Shown piece after piece: positions 43,255 to 53,045 of a stretch of 64,000 bases of DNA (position 1 is the stretch's first letter; every line of letters starts with the position of its first letter). The notes beneath the pieces were generated by a model. The model saw only the letters and a list, made by a program, of their open reading frames with translations, did not search any database and had not been told where the DNA came from. The DNA is from an uncultured Mediterraneibacter sp. (GTDB lineage Bacteria > Bacillota > Clostridia > Lachnospirales > Lachnospiraceae), in contig CALWMN010000008.1 of the NCBI GenBank assembly GCA_944381935.1, positions 1-64,000 of the forward strand, read 5' to 3'. The position numbers and the translations under genes were made by a program.

Positions 43255-44850
43255 CTAATCCTCCACTGTTATCTCCATATTGATCTTTTTCTCGATATCC
43301 ACGAAAGAATCCTCAAAGTGCCTGCCTTCCTCCACATGACGGACTTCTACTTCCACTCTTTTTCCGATCCTGTTCTCGATCAGCGTTTCCAGTTCCCTGA
43401 TGCTTTCCTCTTTTCCCACTCTGCTCTCCGAGACTTCGTCGGGAAATACGATCAGAAGCCTATTGTCCCCTCCAAGGCTGAGCCTCGCCTTTTTCAGGCA
43501 TCCCCTGATCATTCCCGAAGCCTCGCTCGCGATAGAGCGGAAATTCCTGACCACTTCCTGAACGTCCTCCGGTATGGCTGCGGGCAGCTTTGGCGCTGCC
43601 GCCGGGCGGCCGCTGTCCCGGTCCTGCCCCCTTGCATATTCCCCTTCCATTCCGGCTCCGTTCACATACACGACACGCTCCCGGACATCCTCCATCCCCT
43701 TCTCCAGCTTTTCCTCAACAGCACGGATACGGTCAAGCAGGGCGTCCTGGCTGGATTCCATCGCCGGGGTGCAGAGCTTGATCAGCGCTACCTCCAGCAT
43801 AACCCTCTTCTGCGTCGAATATTTCAATTGCCCGGAAAGCTCCGAGAAGATCCTGATATAGCGAAGCAGCATATCCGCCTCGATCATCTGTGCCTCCTCT
43901 TTGAGCTGCATCATATTTTCCGTGGATACATCCAGCACATCCTCTATATTATCAGAAGTTTTTACCAGAAGCAAGTTCCTCAGATACCAGGTGAAATCAG
44001 CGGCAAGCTGCGTAAGCTCCCTTCCCTGCATGACCAGCTCCTCCACAATATCCAGCACCCCCGGCACATCCCTGGAGATAACCTTCCGAAGAAGCTTGCT
44101 GAACACATCCGTGTCCACAGCGCCCAACACCTCCAGCACATTGTCATATGTGAGCTTCTGTCCCATATAGAACGCGATACACTGGTCCAGGAGGCTTAAC
44201 GCATCCCTCATGGAACCGTCCGCCGCCTTGGCAATATAGCGAAGCGCCTTTTCCTCTACGTCCACATGCTCCGTGTCCATCAATTCTCTCATCCGGTCCG
44301 TAATCGTCTCAATGCTGATCCTTTTAAAATCGTAATGCTGGCATCTCGAAAGGATCGTGATCGGGATCTTGTGGACCTCCGTCGTCGCGAGTATGAAGAT
44401 CACATACTCCGGCGGTTCTTCCAGCGTCTTGAGCAGGGCGTTGAAGGCCCCTATTGAGAGCATATGGACCTCGTCGATGATGTAGACCTTGTATTTTCCC
44501 TCCGTGGGACGGTATGACACCTCCTCCCGGATCTCACGGATATTGTCGACGCCATTGTTGGACGCCGCGTCGATCTCGATCACATTCATGGACGTCCCCG
44601 CAGCGATCGATCTGCACGTCTCACACTCCCCGCAGGGGCTGCCCTCTTTCGGATGCTCGCAATTGACCGCTTTTGCAAATATCTTTGCCACTGTAGTCTT
44701 TCCGGTTCCTCTCGTCCCGCAGAACAAATAAGCATGCCCGATGCGGTTTGCCCTGATCTGGTTCTGCAATGTCGTGATAATATGGTCCTGTCCCTTCACA
44801 TCCTCAAACGTGGCAGGACGGAATTTCCTGTAAAGTGCCGTATATGACAT
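43255..44850 (-). CDS. dnaX: DNA polymerase III subunit gamma/tau
   Basis: A 531-residue clamp-loader ATPase. Walker [16 protein letters not shown], the zinc-binding Cys cluster ([16 protein letters not shown]), Walker [12 protein letters not shown] and sensor motifs [18 protein letters not shown] are present, with the collar and tau-like C-terminal region. No A-rich frameshift site with hairpin is obvious, so both gamma and tau forms are not predicted. The ATG at 44850 follows GCGAGGTGTGATTTC; upstream readings to 44916 have no site. Confidence 0.96.
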   Translation of the reverse strand: MSYTALYRKFRPATFEDVKGQDHIITTLQNQIRANRIGHAYLFCGTRGTGKTTVAKIFAKAVNCEHPKEGSPCGECETCRSIAAGTSMNVIEIDAASNNGVDNIREIREEVSYRPTEGKYKVYIIDEVHMLSIGAFNALLKTLEEPPEYVIFILATTEVHKIPITILSRCQHYDFKRISIETITDRMRELMDTEHVDVEEKALRYIAKAADGSMRDALSLLDQCIAFYMGQKLTYDNVLEVLGAVDTDVFSKLLRKVISRDVPGVLDIVEELVMQGRELTQLAADFTWYLRNLLLVKTSDNIEDVLDVSTENMMQLKEEAQMIEADMLLRYIRIFSELSGQLKYSTQKRVMLEVALIKLCTPAMESSQDALLDRIRAVEEKLEKGMEDVRERVVYVNGAGMEGEYARGQDRDSGRPAAAPKLPAAIPEDVQEVVRNFRSIASEASGMIRGCLKKARLSLGGDNRLLIVFPDEVSESRVGKEESIRELETLIENRIGKRVEVEVRHVEEGRHFEDSFVDIEKKINMEITVED

Positions 44851-44939
44851 GAAATCACACCTCGCCTGAATACTCTCGTTTATAATACATCCGGGCACAG
44901 GAGCTTTCTCCCGCACCCGGATGAGTGACTGACTTGTCT

Positions 44940-46016
44940 CTATTCATCTCCAAAGCTGATGCCTAACATCCTCGCCTCTTTGATAAGGTTACATTTCGGA
45001 TCAACTGTCTTGAGCTTTCCTGCCACGTCTGCAAGCGGAACTTTCGTCGTTTCCCCGTTCTTCATGGCAACCATGTATCCGTATTTCTCCTCCAGGATGA
45101 GTTCTGCCGCTTTCGCCCCCACCCTTGAGGCAAACACTCGGTCATACGGACACGGCGACCCGCCCCGCTGGGTATGCCCCGGGACAGTGATCCGAACCTC
45201 CTTGTCCGTCTCTTTCTCGATCTGCTCCGCCAGCTCATATGCGATAGACGGATATTTTCTCTTCGCCAGCTTTTCCTTATATTCTTTTTTCTTGAGTTTC
45301 GCGTCCTGCTTGGAGATCGCCCCCTCTGCCACTGCCAGAATGGTAAACGGCTTTCCGGCGTTGGTCCGTCCCTCAATCACTTTCTTGATCGCCCTGATAT
45401 CATATGGTATCTCCGGGATCAGGATAATGTCCGCGCCGCCCGCTATGCCCGCATGGAGGGTGACATGTCCGACTTTGTGCCCCATTACTTCTATAATAAA
45501 TACTCTGCTGTGTGATGTGGCAGTCGTATGGATTCTGTCGATGGTATCTGTCGCAATGTCAACGGCACTCTGGAACCCGAAGGTCATCTCCGTCCCCCAC
45601 AGGTCGTTGTCGATCGTCTTCGGAAGTGTAATGATGTTAAGCCCCTCCTCCCGGAGCATGTTTGCAGTCTTGTGCGTCCCGTTTCCGCCAAGGATCACAA
45701 GGCAGTTCAGATTCAGCTTGTGATACGTATGCTTCATCGCTTCCACCTTGTCAAGGCCGTCCTTATCCGGTACACGCATAAGCTTAAAAGGCTGTCTGGA
45801 GGTTCCAAGGATGGTGCCGCCGCGGGTCAGGATCCCGGAAAAGTCCTTTGATGTGAGCATACTGAAATCCGCATAGATCAGTCCCTTATAGCCGTCTTTA
45901 AATCCATAGATCTCCACATCATCCCGCCTGGAGCAGATTCCTTTTACCACGCCGCGCATCGCTGCATTCAACGCCTGGCAGTCCCCTCCGCTTGTCAACA
46001 TTCCTATTCTTAACAT
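44940..46016 (-). CDS. 6-phosphofructokinase, group III type
   Basis: A 358-residue enzyme of the PFK family. GGDCQALNAAMRGVVKG, ILGGNGTHKTANML and PKTIDNDLWGTEMTFGFQSAV are the substrate and phosphoryl-donor motifs. The residue after GG in the second motif (GGNGT) keeps Gly at the position that distinguishes ATP from diphosphate use, and the about 360-residue length and MGHKVGHVTLHAG match the mixed-substrate (group III) class. AAGGAGGAGGCGTTT precedes the ATG. It follows pgi. Confidence 0.93.
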   Translation of the reverse strand: MLRIGMLTSGGDCQALNAAMRGVVKGICSRRDDVEIYGFKDGYKGLIYADFSMLTSKDFSGILTRGGTILGTSRQPFKLMRVPDKDGLDKVEAMKHTYHKLNLNCLVILGGNGTHKTANMLREEGLNIITLPKTIDNDLWGTEMTFGFQSAVDIATDTIDRIHTTATSHSRVFIIEVMGHKVGHVTLHAGIAGGADIILIPEIPYDIRAIKKVIEGRTNAGKPFTILAVAEGAISKQDAKLKKKEYKEKLAKRKYPSIAYELAEQIEKETDKEVRITVPGHTQRGGSPCPYDRVFASRVGAKAAELILEEKYGYMVAMKNGETTKVPLADVAGKLKTVDPKCNLIKEARMLGISFGDE

Positions 46017-46054
46017 AAACGCCTCCTCCTTTACTCCACCGGCTCCTTAAAAGC

Positions 46055-46090
46055 AATAAACAGCCGGCTTTCTCCGACTGTTTATTATTA
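46055..46090 (-). terminator. intrinsic terminator between pgi and the phosphofructokinase gene
   Basis: On the minus strand AATAAACAGTCGG and CCGGCTGTTTATT pair over 13 bp with one G-U pair, loop AGAAAG, followed by GCTTTTAAG. A TATAAT immediately precedes the stem, so the hairpin may also be the very 5' end of the phosphofructokinase transcript. Confidence 0.65.
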
Positions 46091-46181
46091 TACCATGATT
46101 TCCGGGCTCATGAAAGACCCTGCCGTGAAATCTACAGGACGTCCTCGGTCCTTTTCCTTCCAAAGCCTTGGGTGGGAAAAC

Positions 46182-47528
46182 CTATAACCTCTTCAGCAGT
46201 TTTTCCCTCTCTTCCTCATACCCCGGTTTTCCAAGAAGCGCAAACATGTTCTTCTTATAGCTCTCAACACCCGGCTGGTTAAACGGATTGACGCCGAGTA
46301 AATATCCGCTTATGCCGCATGCAAACTCGAAGAAATAGAACAGCTCGCCAAGATAAAATTCATTCTGCTCCGGTATCTTTACCATGAGATTCGGGACATT
46401 TCCGTCCGTATGCGCGAGAATCGTACCGTTCATCGCACTTTTATTGATAAAGTCCACATCCCTGCCTGCCAGATAATTCAGTCCGTCCAGATCTACCGGC
46501 TCTTCATTGATGATGATCTCTTCCCTGGACTTCTCTACATTCAGAACAGTCTCGAACAGGACTCTGTTTCCGTCCTGGATGAACTGACCCATAGAGTGCA
46601 GGTCTGTTGTCAGGTCTACGGATGCCGGGAAGATTCCTTTCTGGTCCTTTCCCTCGCTCTCGCCGTAGAGCTGTTTCCACCACTCCGATACATAGTGGAG
46701 GCTTGGCTCATAATTTGCCAGAACTTCGATTGTCTTACCCTTGCGAAGCAGGATATTGCGGACTGCCGCGTACTGCATCGCATCATTCTCTGCGAACTTA
46801 TTTTCAAGAGCGGCTTTTCTTCCCGCAGCAGCGCCTTCCATCAGCTTATCAATGTCAGCCCCGCTCACTGCGATCGGAAGCAGGCCTACGGCTGTAAGCA
46901 CAGAGAAACGTCCTCCTACGTCATCCGGCACGACGAAAGTCTCATAGCCTTCCTCCGTCGCCAGATTTTTAAGTGCTCCTTTCGCCTTGTCTGTCGTCGC
47001 ATAAATTCTCTTCGCAGCTTCCTCTTTGCCGTACTTCTTTTCCAGTAATTCCTTAAATACACGGAAGGCGATCGCAGGCTCCGTTGTCGTTCCTGATTTT
47101 GATATCATATTGATGGAAAAATCCCTGTCCCCGACAACGTCCATCAGATCCCTGATATATGTGCTGCTGATGCTGTTTCCGACATAGTAGATCTCCGGAG
47201 ATTTCCTCACATCCCTTGACACGATATTCGCAAAGGAGTGACCCAGAAATTCGATCGCTGCCCTGGCCCCCAGATAAGAACCTCCGATTCCGATCACGAG
47301 GAGAACCTCGGAATCATTTCTTATCTTGTCGGCCGCCTTTTTAATACGGTCAAACTCTTCTTTATCATAGTCTACCGGAAGGTCGATCCATCCGAGAAAA
47401 TCATTTCCCGCACCTGTCTTTGAGACCAACTTTTCCTTTGCCTGTGCAGCAAGCTCGCTCATATATTCCATCTCATGTTCCTGCACAAAGCCGCATGCTT
47501 TTGAATAGTCAAATGTTACTTTGCTCAT
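46182..47528 (-). CDS. pgi: glucose-6-phosphate isomerase
   Basis: A 448-residue isomerase. The family motifs [37 protein letters not shown] and the DQWGVELGK-related ending [18 protein letters not shown] are present, with [10 protein letters not shown] for substrate binding. The length is the usual one in Firmicutes. It catalyses glucose-6-phosphate/fructose-6-phosphate interconversion, and stands with the phosphofructokinase gene. Confidence 0.95.
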   Translation of the reverse strand: MSKVTFDYSKACGFVQEHEMEYMSELAAQAKEKLVSKTGAGNDFLGWIDLPVDYDKEEFDRIKKAADKIRNDSEVLLVIGIGGSYLGARAAIEFLGHSFANIVSRDVRKSPEIYYVGNSISSTYIRDLMDVVGDRDFSINMISKSGTTTEPAIAFRVFKELLEKKYGKEEAAKRIYATTDKAKGALKNLATEEGYETFVVPDDVGGRFSVLTAVGLLPIAVSGADIDKLMEGAAAGRKAALENKFAENDAMQYAAVRNILLRKGKTIEVLANYEPSLHYVSEWWKQLYGESEGKDQKGIFPASVDLTTDLHSMGQFIQDGNRVLFETVLNVEKSREEIIINEEPVDLDGLNYLAGRDVDFINKSAMNGTILAHTDGNVPNLMVKIPEQNEFYLGELFYFFEFACGISGYLLGVNPFNQPGVESYKKNMFALLGKPGYEEEREKLLKRL

Positions 47529-47671
47529 CGTTACCCTTCCTCTCTGATATCTTCATATCACTGTCATCTTTTGCGGCATCATTCCGATGCCATATGCACA
47601 TTTTACCAAATATGCCCCTCATATTCAAGCCAATGCATTTTAACGATGTCAGAAACACGTTTCACCCAAGG

Positions 47672-48469
47672 CTATGCCAGAAATTCTTCCAATATCTGAC
47701 GGATCGCCTCCTCCCTCAACGCAGGCTTTTCTTCTTCCTCTGTCTTTTCTTTTACAGTCCTTTTGAGAGTCTGCCTTGCCGTCTCGCTCTTTTCGGCAGT
47801 TCTTGGTTCCCCCTCAATATTGATAGACAGCTTCCTCTCTTCCTTTTGCGGCGCTTTTTTCTCCGCGGGCTGGGTGGAGCTTTGAAAGACAGTCTTTGGA
47901 GAGTTTTCCTGGGAAATCACATTAATCTTCTCCCTCTCGCTCTGCCGCTGCTTCTTCAGCCGGAAAGCACATATATTTTCCAGATAGTCCACCATATACA
48001 TTTTCACCGCATTTATCTTATAGGGTTCGTCCGAAAGCCTGATCACGACTGACAGAAATATCATCTCAGCCAAACCCGCTGCAATATATTGATAAACGGA
48101 TTCTGTGAATCCGTAGGAAAGATAGTGAGCCGACGCCCCCAGCGCCGCGAGGATTCCTGCAAACCACACCGACAGCAGTTCAAGCTGACGCCATGTGTGG
48201 ATCCGGAAGAGGAATCCCCTGTATTCATATATGTATTTTTCAACAAACGCATCAATATTCTCCACAGAATCGTGTATCATACATGCGTGTTCATATTTGG
48301 CTCTCACGAGCTTTATCAGTTTATGGGTACTCTTCGGCATATTTCCTGCCGCTTTGACCAGGCTGCGAAGCGTAAGCTGATTTACTGCCTTCGCCAGCAC
48401 GCCAATCACACCGACTACTGCCATCAGATACGTGATGACATTAGTATCTGCCGCTATTTGTTTTAACAT
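47672..48469 (-). CDS. hypothetical membrane protein
   Basis: A 265-residue protein with one N-terminal hydrophobic helix (near residues 11-28), a helical soluble stretch with His and Tyr, two further hydrophobic helices (near 98-118 and 127-145), then about 110 highly charged, likely disordered residues (KKQRQSEREK, EKTEEEEKPAL). I do not recognise it. AGGAGGGTTTGTT precedes the ATG. The gene contains the second copy of a 17-bp palindrome (48097-48113). Confidence 0.7.
   Translation of the reverse strand: MLKQIAADTNVITYLMAVVGVIGVLAKAVNQLTLRSLVKAAGNMPKSTHKLIKLVRAKYEHACMIHDSVENIDAFVEKYIYEYRGFLFRIHTWRQLELLSVWFAGILAALGASAHYLSYGFTESVYQYIAAGLAEMIFLSVVIRLSDEPYKINAVKMYMVDYLENICAFRLKKQRQSEREKINVISQENSPKTVFQSSTQPAEKKAPQKEERKLSINIEGEPRTAEKSETARQTLKRTVKEKTEEEEKPALREEAIRQILEEFLA
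48097..48113. repeat. 17-bp palindrome, second copy
   Basis: CGGATTCTGTGAATCCG, identical to 20767-20783, inside the hypothetical membrane protein gene where it encodes part of GFTES. Confidence 0.5.
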
Positions 48470-48825
48470 AACAAACCCTCCTGTTTATTCATTCTCCCAC
48501 AATGTTCCCATGCAAGATGACGGTACGAATTGTGTTTGTGCACATTATATCCCAACTTTTCCCGCCTGTCCTCAAAAACCGTTCTACATATTTCTACATC
48601 CCGAAGTCCGTCCGGGCGAAAAAAGATCCCTCTCTTAACCTCTTAAAATTTTTCTGTAAACTTAAGATTTCCTCACCCTCAAAATCTGTTCCTGCCCGGT
48701 CCCGTCCTGTTCCCCTCCCCGTAAAAAATGTCGCTTCAGGGTATAAAAAAGCGAAAACTGGCACACAAAACTTTATTTTCCTTTTCCCATTTGTTATAAT
48801 GCAATAAGATTGGAGGTATACTATT
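48470..48825. other. 356-nt intergenic region
   Basis: No gene is seen. It holds the divergent promoters of the flanking genes. For the plus-strand TSCPD gene an extended -10 TTTGTTATAAT lies near 48790-48802. A small CCCG/CGGG stem with AAGTCCGT loop lies near 48600-48616. Confidence 0.4.
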
Positions 48826-49068
48826 ATGGAATACAGACCGAAAGGAGTCTGTTCCCGGCAGATTCATTTTGATATAGTGGATAACAAAGTAAGAAATGTC
48901 TCCTTTACCGGAGGCTGCAACGGGAATCTTCAGGGAATCTCCCGGCTCATTGAAGGGATGGATGTCCGGGAAGCCGTCTCCCGCATCGAGGGGATCCGCT
49001 GCGGATTCAAGAAGACTTCCTGCCCGGACCAGCTTGCCCGGGCATTAAAAGAGGCAGCCGGTATATGA
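48826..49068 (+). CDS. TSCPD domain-containing protein
   Basis: An 80-residue protein of the TIGR03905/TSCPD type. It contains the named motif KKTSCPDQLARAL at the C-terminus and a GGCNGN segment, giving several conserved Cys (C9, C30, C59, C66 approx.) that may bind metal. The domain occurs alone and in adenosylcobalamin-dependent ribonucleotide reductases. Its role alone is unknown. TGGAGGTATACTATT precedes the ATG. Confidence 0.85.
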   Translation: MEYRPKGVCSRQIHFDIVDNKVRNVSFTGGCNGNLQGISRLIEGMDVREAVSRIEGIRCGFKKTSCPDQLARALKEAAGI

Positions 49069-49097
49069 TATCCGGCTGCCATTTTACAACAGAAGAA

Positions 49098-49257
49098 AGA
49101 ACCTTTCCTGAATCCTGAAAGCAGCCGCTGTACACAGCGCCTAATTGTGGTGTTTTTCTCGGAACAGGTTACTCAATTATTTTTATATAATTTTTTTATA
49201 GGTTTCTCCTGCAGCGCTGCACCACAGCGGCTGCTTTCAAGACTCAAAAGAGGTTCT
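49098..49257. mobile_element. MITE-like element with long inverted repeats
   Basis: A 160-bp segment bounded by inverted repeats of about 43 bp: left 49098-49140, right 49214-49257. The cores TGAAAGCAGCCGCTGT and ACAGCGGCTGCTTTCA match over 16 bp exactly, the ends AGAACCT/AGGTTCT match over 7 bp, and CAGCGC/GCGCTG close the inner end. The 73-nt interior is AT-rich without a reading frame. No clear target-site duplication or transposase is present. It could instead be a very large bidirectional hairpin between convergent genes. Confidence 0.5.
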
Positions 49258-49312
49258 GTCTGTTTGTTTCCGTTATTCAGTTGTTATTCTTTTTCTCGTC
49301 GCTAAACGGCAT

Positions 49313-49816
49313 TTACGCCGCCGGGATCAGGATCCCATCCGTAAAAGAAAAGGTCTCCTCTACCGGGTCGTTTCCCTTTCTCACGATATGATCGGCATGA
49401 ACCCTGTAGTAGTATCCCCGATCCACTGTAAGCGTCTTGCCTGTATGCACGAAGTAGGTATTCTCCGCCTCCTCGATCCAGCCGTCAATCCTCCACCATT
49501 CATCCAGGTCCTCCTGATACTGATCCACATAGACGATGACAGCCAGATAGTCCACATCATGGTTCGCAGTCGTCGCCCCGTAGCAGTAGACCCGCTTTGT
49601 GCCCGCCTTTGTGATAGAGCACTCGCCGTCCATCATATGCTTTCCCCGTGTCTTGTCATTCCAGGAATAGCCGGTCGACGTCTCGTCTGTCGTAAGATAG
49701 GAGCCGTCCACCTTCCTCTGTTCGTTGTCCGACGCCTGTACGTCCGCGGCGGATACCGAGATGACGCCGCACAGGATCGCAAGGCTTACTGCCATTGATA
49801 AAATCCTTTTTTTCAC
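49313..49816 (-). CDS. secreted protein, DUF6147-like
   Basis: A 167-residue exported protein. The start is a GTG at 49816 after GAGAGGAAGGAACAGA; the TTG at 49837 has no site. A basic N-terminus and hydrophobic core end with a cleavage site near VQAS, so it is probably secreted. The mature part has paired aromatic and acidic residues (DEWWRIDGWIE, YFVHTGKTLTVDRGYYYRVHADH). The H-x-V-x-K pattern and overall length remind me of DUF6147; the assignment is from memory. Function unknown. Confidence 0.7.
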   Translation of the reverse strand: MKKRILSMAVSLAILCGVISVSAADVQASDNEQRKVDGSYLTTDETSTGYSWNDKTRGKHMMDGECSITKAGTKRVYCYGATTANHDVDYLAVIVYVDQYQEDLDEWWRIDGWIEEAENTYFVHTGKTLTVDRGYYYRVHADHIVRKGNDPVEETFSFTDGILIPAA

Positions 49817-49886
49817 TCTGTTCCTTCCTCTCCGCAACTCACCCTCTGTTAAGTAAACAACTGGGACGGAAAAAACTTACGCGATT

Positions 49887-50654
49887 TTACAAAAAAATTA
49901 AATTTTCTACGATTTTTTCCAGTTCTGACTTATCAATAATTCCTTTTAACTGATACTGCACGTCTTGGTACTCAAACTCTGCGATATACCGTTTTTCCTC
50001 CGTAGAAGACACCTGATACTCCTCCACTTCAATGGTTACATTCCCATTTACAATCTCAAACTCATCGATCATCTTGTCTAATTCCTTCTGCCCCACTGAA
50101 GAATCCGCGTCATTCATATACATGGTATATCTTATTATTTCATTTTTATATCTATAAAATAGGGTTGCTTTTCTTTGTTCTGCATCGAGAGTATACCTTT
50201 CCAGAACCATTCCCTGGGGCATATAATTCATTCGGACAGTAGATACTCCAAACGCTTGAGTGATCTCCCTGTATACCCCCATCTCATCCAGATCTTCTGT
50301 TTGCTTGGACTCCATATTCTCAACATTAATTACTGCAACGTTTTCTTCTCCCACGATTCTGTCCCATATTACCTTCCAGTACGACTTGCTTCCCACTCCC
50401 GTCATCACACTTCCGCATACCAGAATAAGAACGGCTGCCAGTGCCAGTATGATGTGGCGCCGTTTCTTCTTACGATATACAAGCTTTATTCTCTTATCGT
50501 ATTCATATTCCTGTATTTTGTTAAAAAGTGAAGCCTCCATCTCATCGGACACAGTGATATCCTGGAGATCTTCCCTGTTTTTTACTTCCTGTTCTATCCG
50601 TTCTGCTTCTTTCTCGACTTCTTTTTTCAGCGATAATTTTTTCAGATTATTCAT
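49887..50654 (-). CDS. membrane-anchored DUF4367-like protein, probable anti-sigma partner
   Basis: A 255-residue protein. The start at 50654 follows AAAGGAACAGAGA. About 65 charged cytoplasmic residues precede one membrane helix (RHIILALAAVLILVCGSVMTG), then an exported domain of about 170 residues with the DUF4367-type layout (YMPQGMVLERYTLD, a late LKGIIDKSELEKIVENLIF). Proteins of this build are usually encoded beside ECF sigma genes and act as sensors or anti-sigma factors. Here the likely sigma gene is 1.2 kb away, beyond murG. Confidence 0.75.
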   Translation of the reverse strand: MNNLKKLSLKKEVEKEAERIEQEVKNREDLQDITVSDEMEASLFNKIQEYEYDKRIKLVYRKKKRRHIILALAAVLILVCGSVMTGVGSKSYWKVIWDRIVGEENVAVINVENMESKQTEDLDEMGVYREITQAFGVSTVRMNYMPQGMVLERYTLDAEQRKATLFYRYKNEIIRYTMYMNDADSSVGQKELDKMIDEFEIVNGNVTIEVEEYQVSSTEEKRYIAEFEYQDVQYQLKGIIDKSELEKIVENLIFL

Positions 50655-50776
50655 TCTCTGTTCCTTTGCCTGCCTTATTTCTCCTTGACTTTTCATCAAA
50701 TAAGGTTAATATGATATCATAGAATCAATACATTTGATCTTAATATATCTTAGATTTTTCTGGAGGTTATCTGTTA

Positions 50777-51844
50777 ATGAAGCGAATCATTTTAACCGGG
50801 GGCGGAACCGCCGGCCACGTCACTCCGAACATTGCCCTGATTCCCCGCCTGCGGGAACTGGGTTATGATATTCAATACATAGGTTCCTATACGGGAATTG
50901 AAAAGGAACTGATCGAACCTTTTGACATTCCCTATCACGGTATCTCTTCCGGCAAGCTGCGCCGTTACTTCAGTGTCCAGAATTTTACCGATCCCTTCCG
51001 TGTTGTGAAAGGGTTCCGTGAAGCGCGCAGGCTCATCAAAGACTTAAAGCCGGATGTCATCTTTTCAAAGGGGGGATTTGTCTCCGTCCCTGTCGTCCTT
51101 GCCGGAAAGAAGTGCAAGGTGCCCGTCATCATACATGAATCTGATATGACGCCCGGGCTTGCCAATAAGCTTGCGATCCCTTCTGCCGAGAAGGTGTGCT
51201 GTAACTTTCCGGAAACTCTGAAGGTGCTGCCCGAGGGAAAAGCGGTTCTCACAGGTTCTCCGATCCGTCAGGAGCTTCTGTCCGGAAATAAGATCGCCGC
51301 TATGGACATGTGCGGGTTTACCGCGGACAAACCGGTGATTCTCGTAATCGGGGGGAGCCTTGGTTCTGTCGTCGTAAACAATGCTGTGCGTGAAGCGCTT
51401 CCCGAACTTCTCAAGGACTTTCAGATTATACATCTCTGTGGAAAAGGAAAGATCGAGGAATCTTTAGCCGGAACAAAGGGGTACTGTCAGTTTGAATATA
51501 TTAAAAATGAACTTCGCGATATCTTTGCCCTTGCGGATATCGTCATCTCCAGGGCAGGAGCCAACGCTATCTGCGAACTTCTTGCCCTGAGAAAGCCGAA
51601 TCTTCTCATACCTCTGTCTGCCAGGGCAAGCCGGGGGGATCAGATCTTAAATGCACGTTCCTTTGAGCGCCAGGGTTTCAGTATGGTGATTGAAGAAGAG
51701 GAACTGAGCAAAGACTCTCTTCTTGATGCTGTACGCAGGCTGTACAGCGAACGGGGCAGCTTTACAGACGCTATGCGCAACTCAGGACAACAGGATTCTA
51801 TTAATACGATTATCGGACTCATTGAAGAGGCTGCTCAAGCTTAA
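50777..51844 (+). CDS. murG: UDP-N-acetylglucosamine-muramylpentapeptide N-acetylglucosamine transferase
   Basis: A 355-residue glycosyltransferase completing lipid II. GGGTAGHVTPNIALIP is the glycine-rich first motif; GSLGSVVVN, KGGFVSVPVVLAGK and SRAGANAICELLAL follow in the family order. TGGAGGTTATCTGTTA precedes the ATG. It stands alone between two minus-strand genes, unlike the usual mur/dcw location, and is expected to be essential. Confidence 0.95.
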   Translation: MKRIILTGGGTAGHVTPNIALIPRLRELGYDIQYIGSYTGIEKELIEPFDIPYHGISSGKLRRYFSVQNFTDPFRVVKGFREARRLIKDLKPDVIFSKGGFVSVPVVLAGKKCKVPVIIHESDMTPGLANKLAIPSAEKVCCNFPETLKVLPEGKAVLTGSPIRQELLSGNKIAAMDMCGFTADKPVILVIGGSLGSVVVNNAVREALPELLKDFQIIHLCGKGKIEESLAGTKGYCQFEYIKNELRDIFALADIVISRAGANAICELLALRKPNLLIPLSARASRGDQILNARSFERQGFSMVIEEEELSKDSLLDAVRRLYSERGSFTDAMRNSGQQDSINTIIGLIEEAAQA

Positions 51845-51882
51845 AATGAAAGATGCCGGGGAGTGAAAACAGACCTGTCTGC

Positions 51883-52437
51883 TTATCCTTCCCGGTTCAT
51901 CTCTTCATACTCAACACCATACTTTTTCTTGATCCATTTTCTCGCCCTGCTTAACATACTATGAAGCACCTGGATACGGATTCCCATCATTTCTGCGACT
52001 TCCGCCTGAGGTATCTCCATGTAATAGGCAAGCATAATGCCTTCATACCATCTGGGATTCTTTCTCATCAGATCCTCAAATATCTTTTCATGAAGCCTTC
52101 TTCTCTCATCTCCTAGTATCCTTTCATAATATTCCTCTGCAACGTCTCTTCCTGACAGTTCTTCTGCACCTTCCGAATTTTCATTTTCTTCGTCTTTAAG
52201 TATTTCCTTCTCTGACTTCTTTTTGTAGTTCAGCGCAGTATTCTTTGCCGTCGTATAAAGCCAAGCACGAATATTATCTTTTCTGAGATGCTCATAGTAA
52301 ATATACAATTTAAGAAATGTATCTTGAGTTATGTCTTTCGCTGTCTCGTAATCACCTGAATAAGTATATGCTGCTTTCAGAACGAGATTCTTATATTCTT
52401 TATAAATCCCGTTAAATTCATGATTACCTGTCAACAT
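51883..52437 (-). CDS. RNA polymerase ECF-type sigma factor
   Basis: A 184-residue sigma factor with region 2 (YSGDYETAKDITQDTFLKLYIYYEHLRKDNIRAWLYTTAKN) and region 4 (NPRWYEGIMLAYYMEIPQAEVAEMMGIRIQVLHSMLSRARKWIKKK). GGAGTAACT precedes the ATG. It converges on murG; the DUF4367-like protein beyond murG on the same strand is its probable partner. Confidence 0.88.
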   Translation of the reverse strand: MLTGNHEFNGIYKEYKNLVLKAAYTYSGDYETAKDITQDTFLKLYIYYEHLRKDNIRAWLYTTAKNTALNYKKKSEKEILKDEENENSEGAEELSGRDVAEEYYERILGDERRRLHEKIFEDLMRKNPRWYEGIMLAYYMEIPQAEVAEMMGIRIQVLHSMLSRARKWIKKKYGVEYEEMNREG

Positions 52438-52450
52438 AGTTACTCCGGTA

Positions 52451-52858
52451 CTATTTTATCTTTTCCAGTATTTCTTTTTTATCTTCATCTGTCAGCTCTC
52501 CCATATGCCAGCCTAACCCGACTTTATCCCCCTTGTACCTAGGAATCAGATGCATATGGAAATGGAATACCGTCTGCCCTGCTGCTTCCTCATTGTTCTG
52601 TACAATATTATATCCGTCACAGCCAAGCGCGTCTGTCATTTTCTTCACCATTCTTTTTGCCAGAACCATCGCTTTTGACGCCAGTCCTTCTTCGATATCA
52701 TACAGATTTCTGTAATGCTCTTTCGGCAGGATAAGGGCGTGTCCCTTTGAGGCAGGGCCCTGATCCAGAATCACCCGGAAATCGTCATCTTCATAGAGCG
52801 TTGCAGAGGGGATCTCTCCTGCCGCTATCTTACAAAATATACAATCTTTTTCTCTCAT
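52451..52858 (-). CDS. HIT family protein
   Basis: A 135-residue nucleotide hydrolase/transferase. The histidine triad is HFHMHLIP, and CIFCKIAAGEIPS at the N-terminus holds the zinc Cys pair typical of HINT-like members. The ATG at 52858 follows AGAGGAATGGCT; longer readings to 52948 lack a site. Likely a purine nucleoside phosphoramidase. It ends 13 nt before the sigma gene. Confidence 0.93.
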   Translation of the reverse strand: MREKDCIFCKIAAGEIPSATLYEDDDFRVILDQGPASKGHALILPKEHYRNLYDIEEGLASKAMVLAKRMVKKMTDALGCDGYNIVQNNEEAAGQTVFHFHMHLIPRYKGDKVGLGWHMGELTDEDKKEILEKIK

Positions 52859-53045
52859 AGCCATTCCTCTTTTCCACATTATTTTATACTGGTAGTATAT
52901 CCCATTTCTTTGAAAAAGAGAAGTTTTTTCTCCCGGATGTCGAAACATGTCATCCTGATTTTATTGAACCGGGATGAACGTCATGCTAGACTGAAGAATA
53001 GAAAATATACTCCCATTATCAGGAAAGAAAGTGAGGTATTACAAC

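Noticed and set aside
43201-44199. Plus-strand frame of 332 codons opposite dnaX
   Set aside because: No signals and fully antisense to dnaX.
43255-44850. Programmed frameshift in dnaX
   Set aside because: No A-run slippery sequence with a following hairpin is visible in the expected region.
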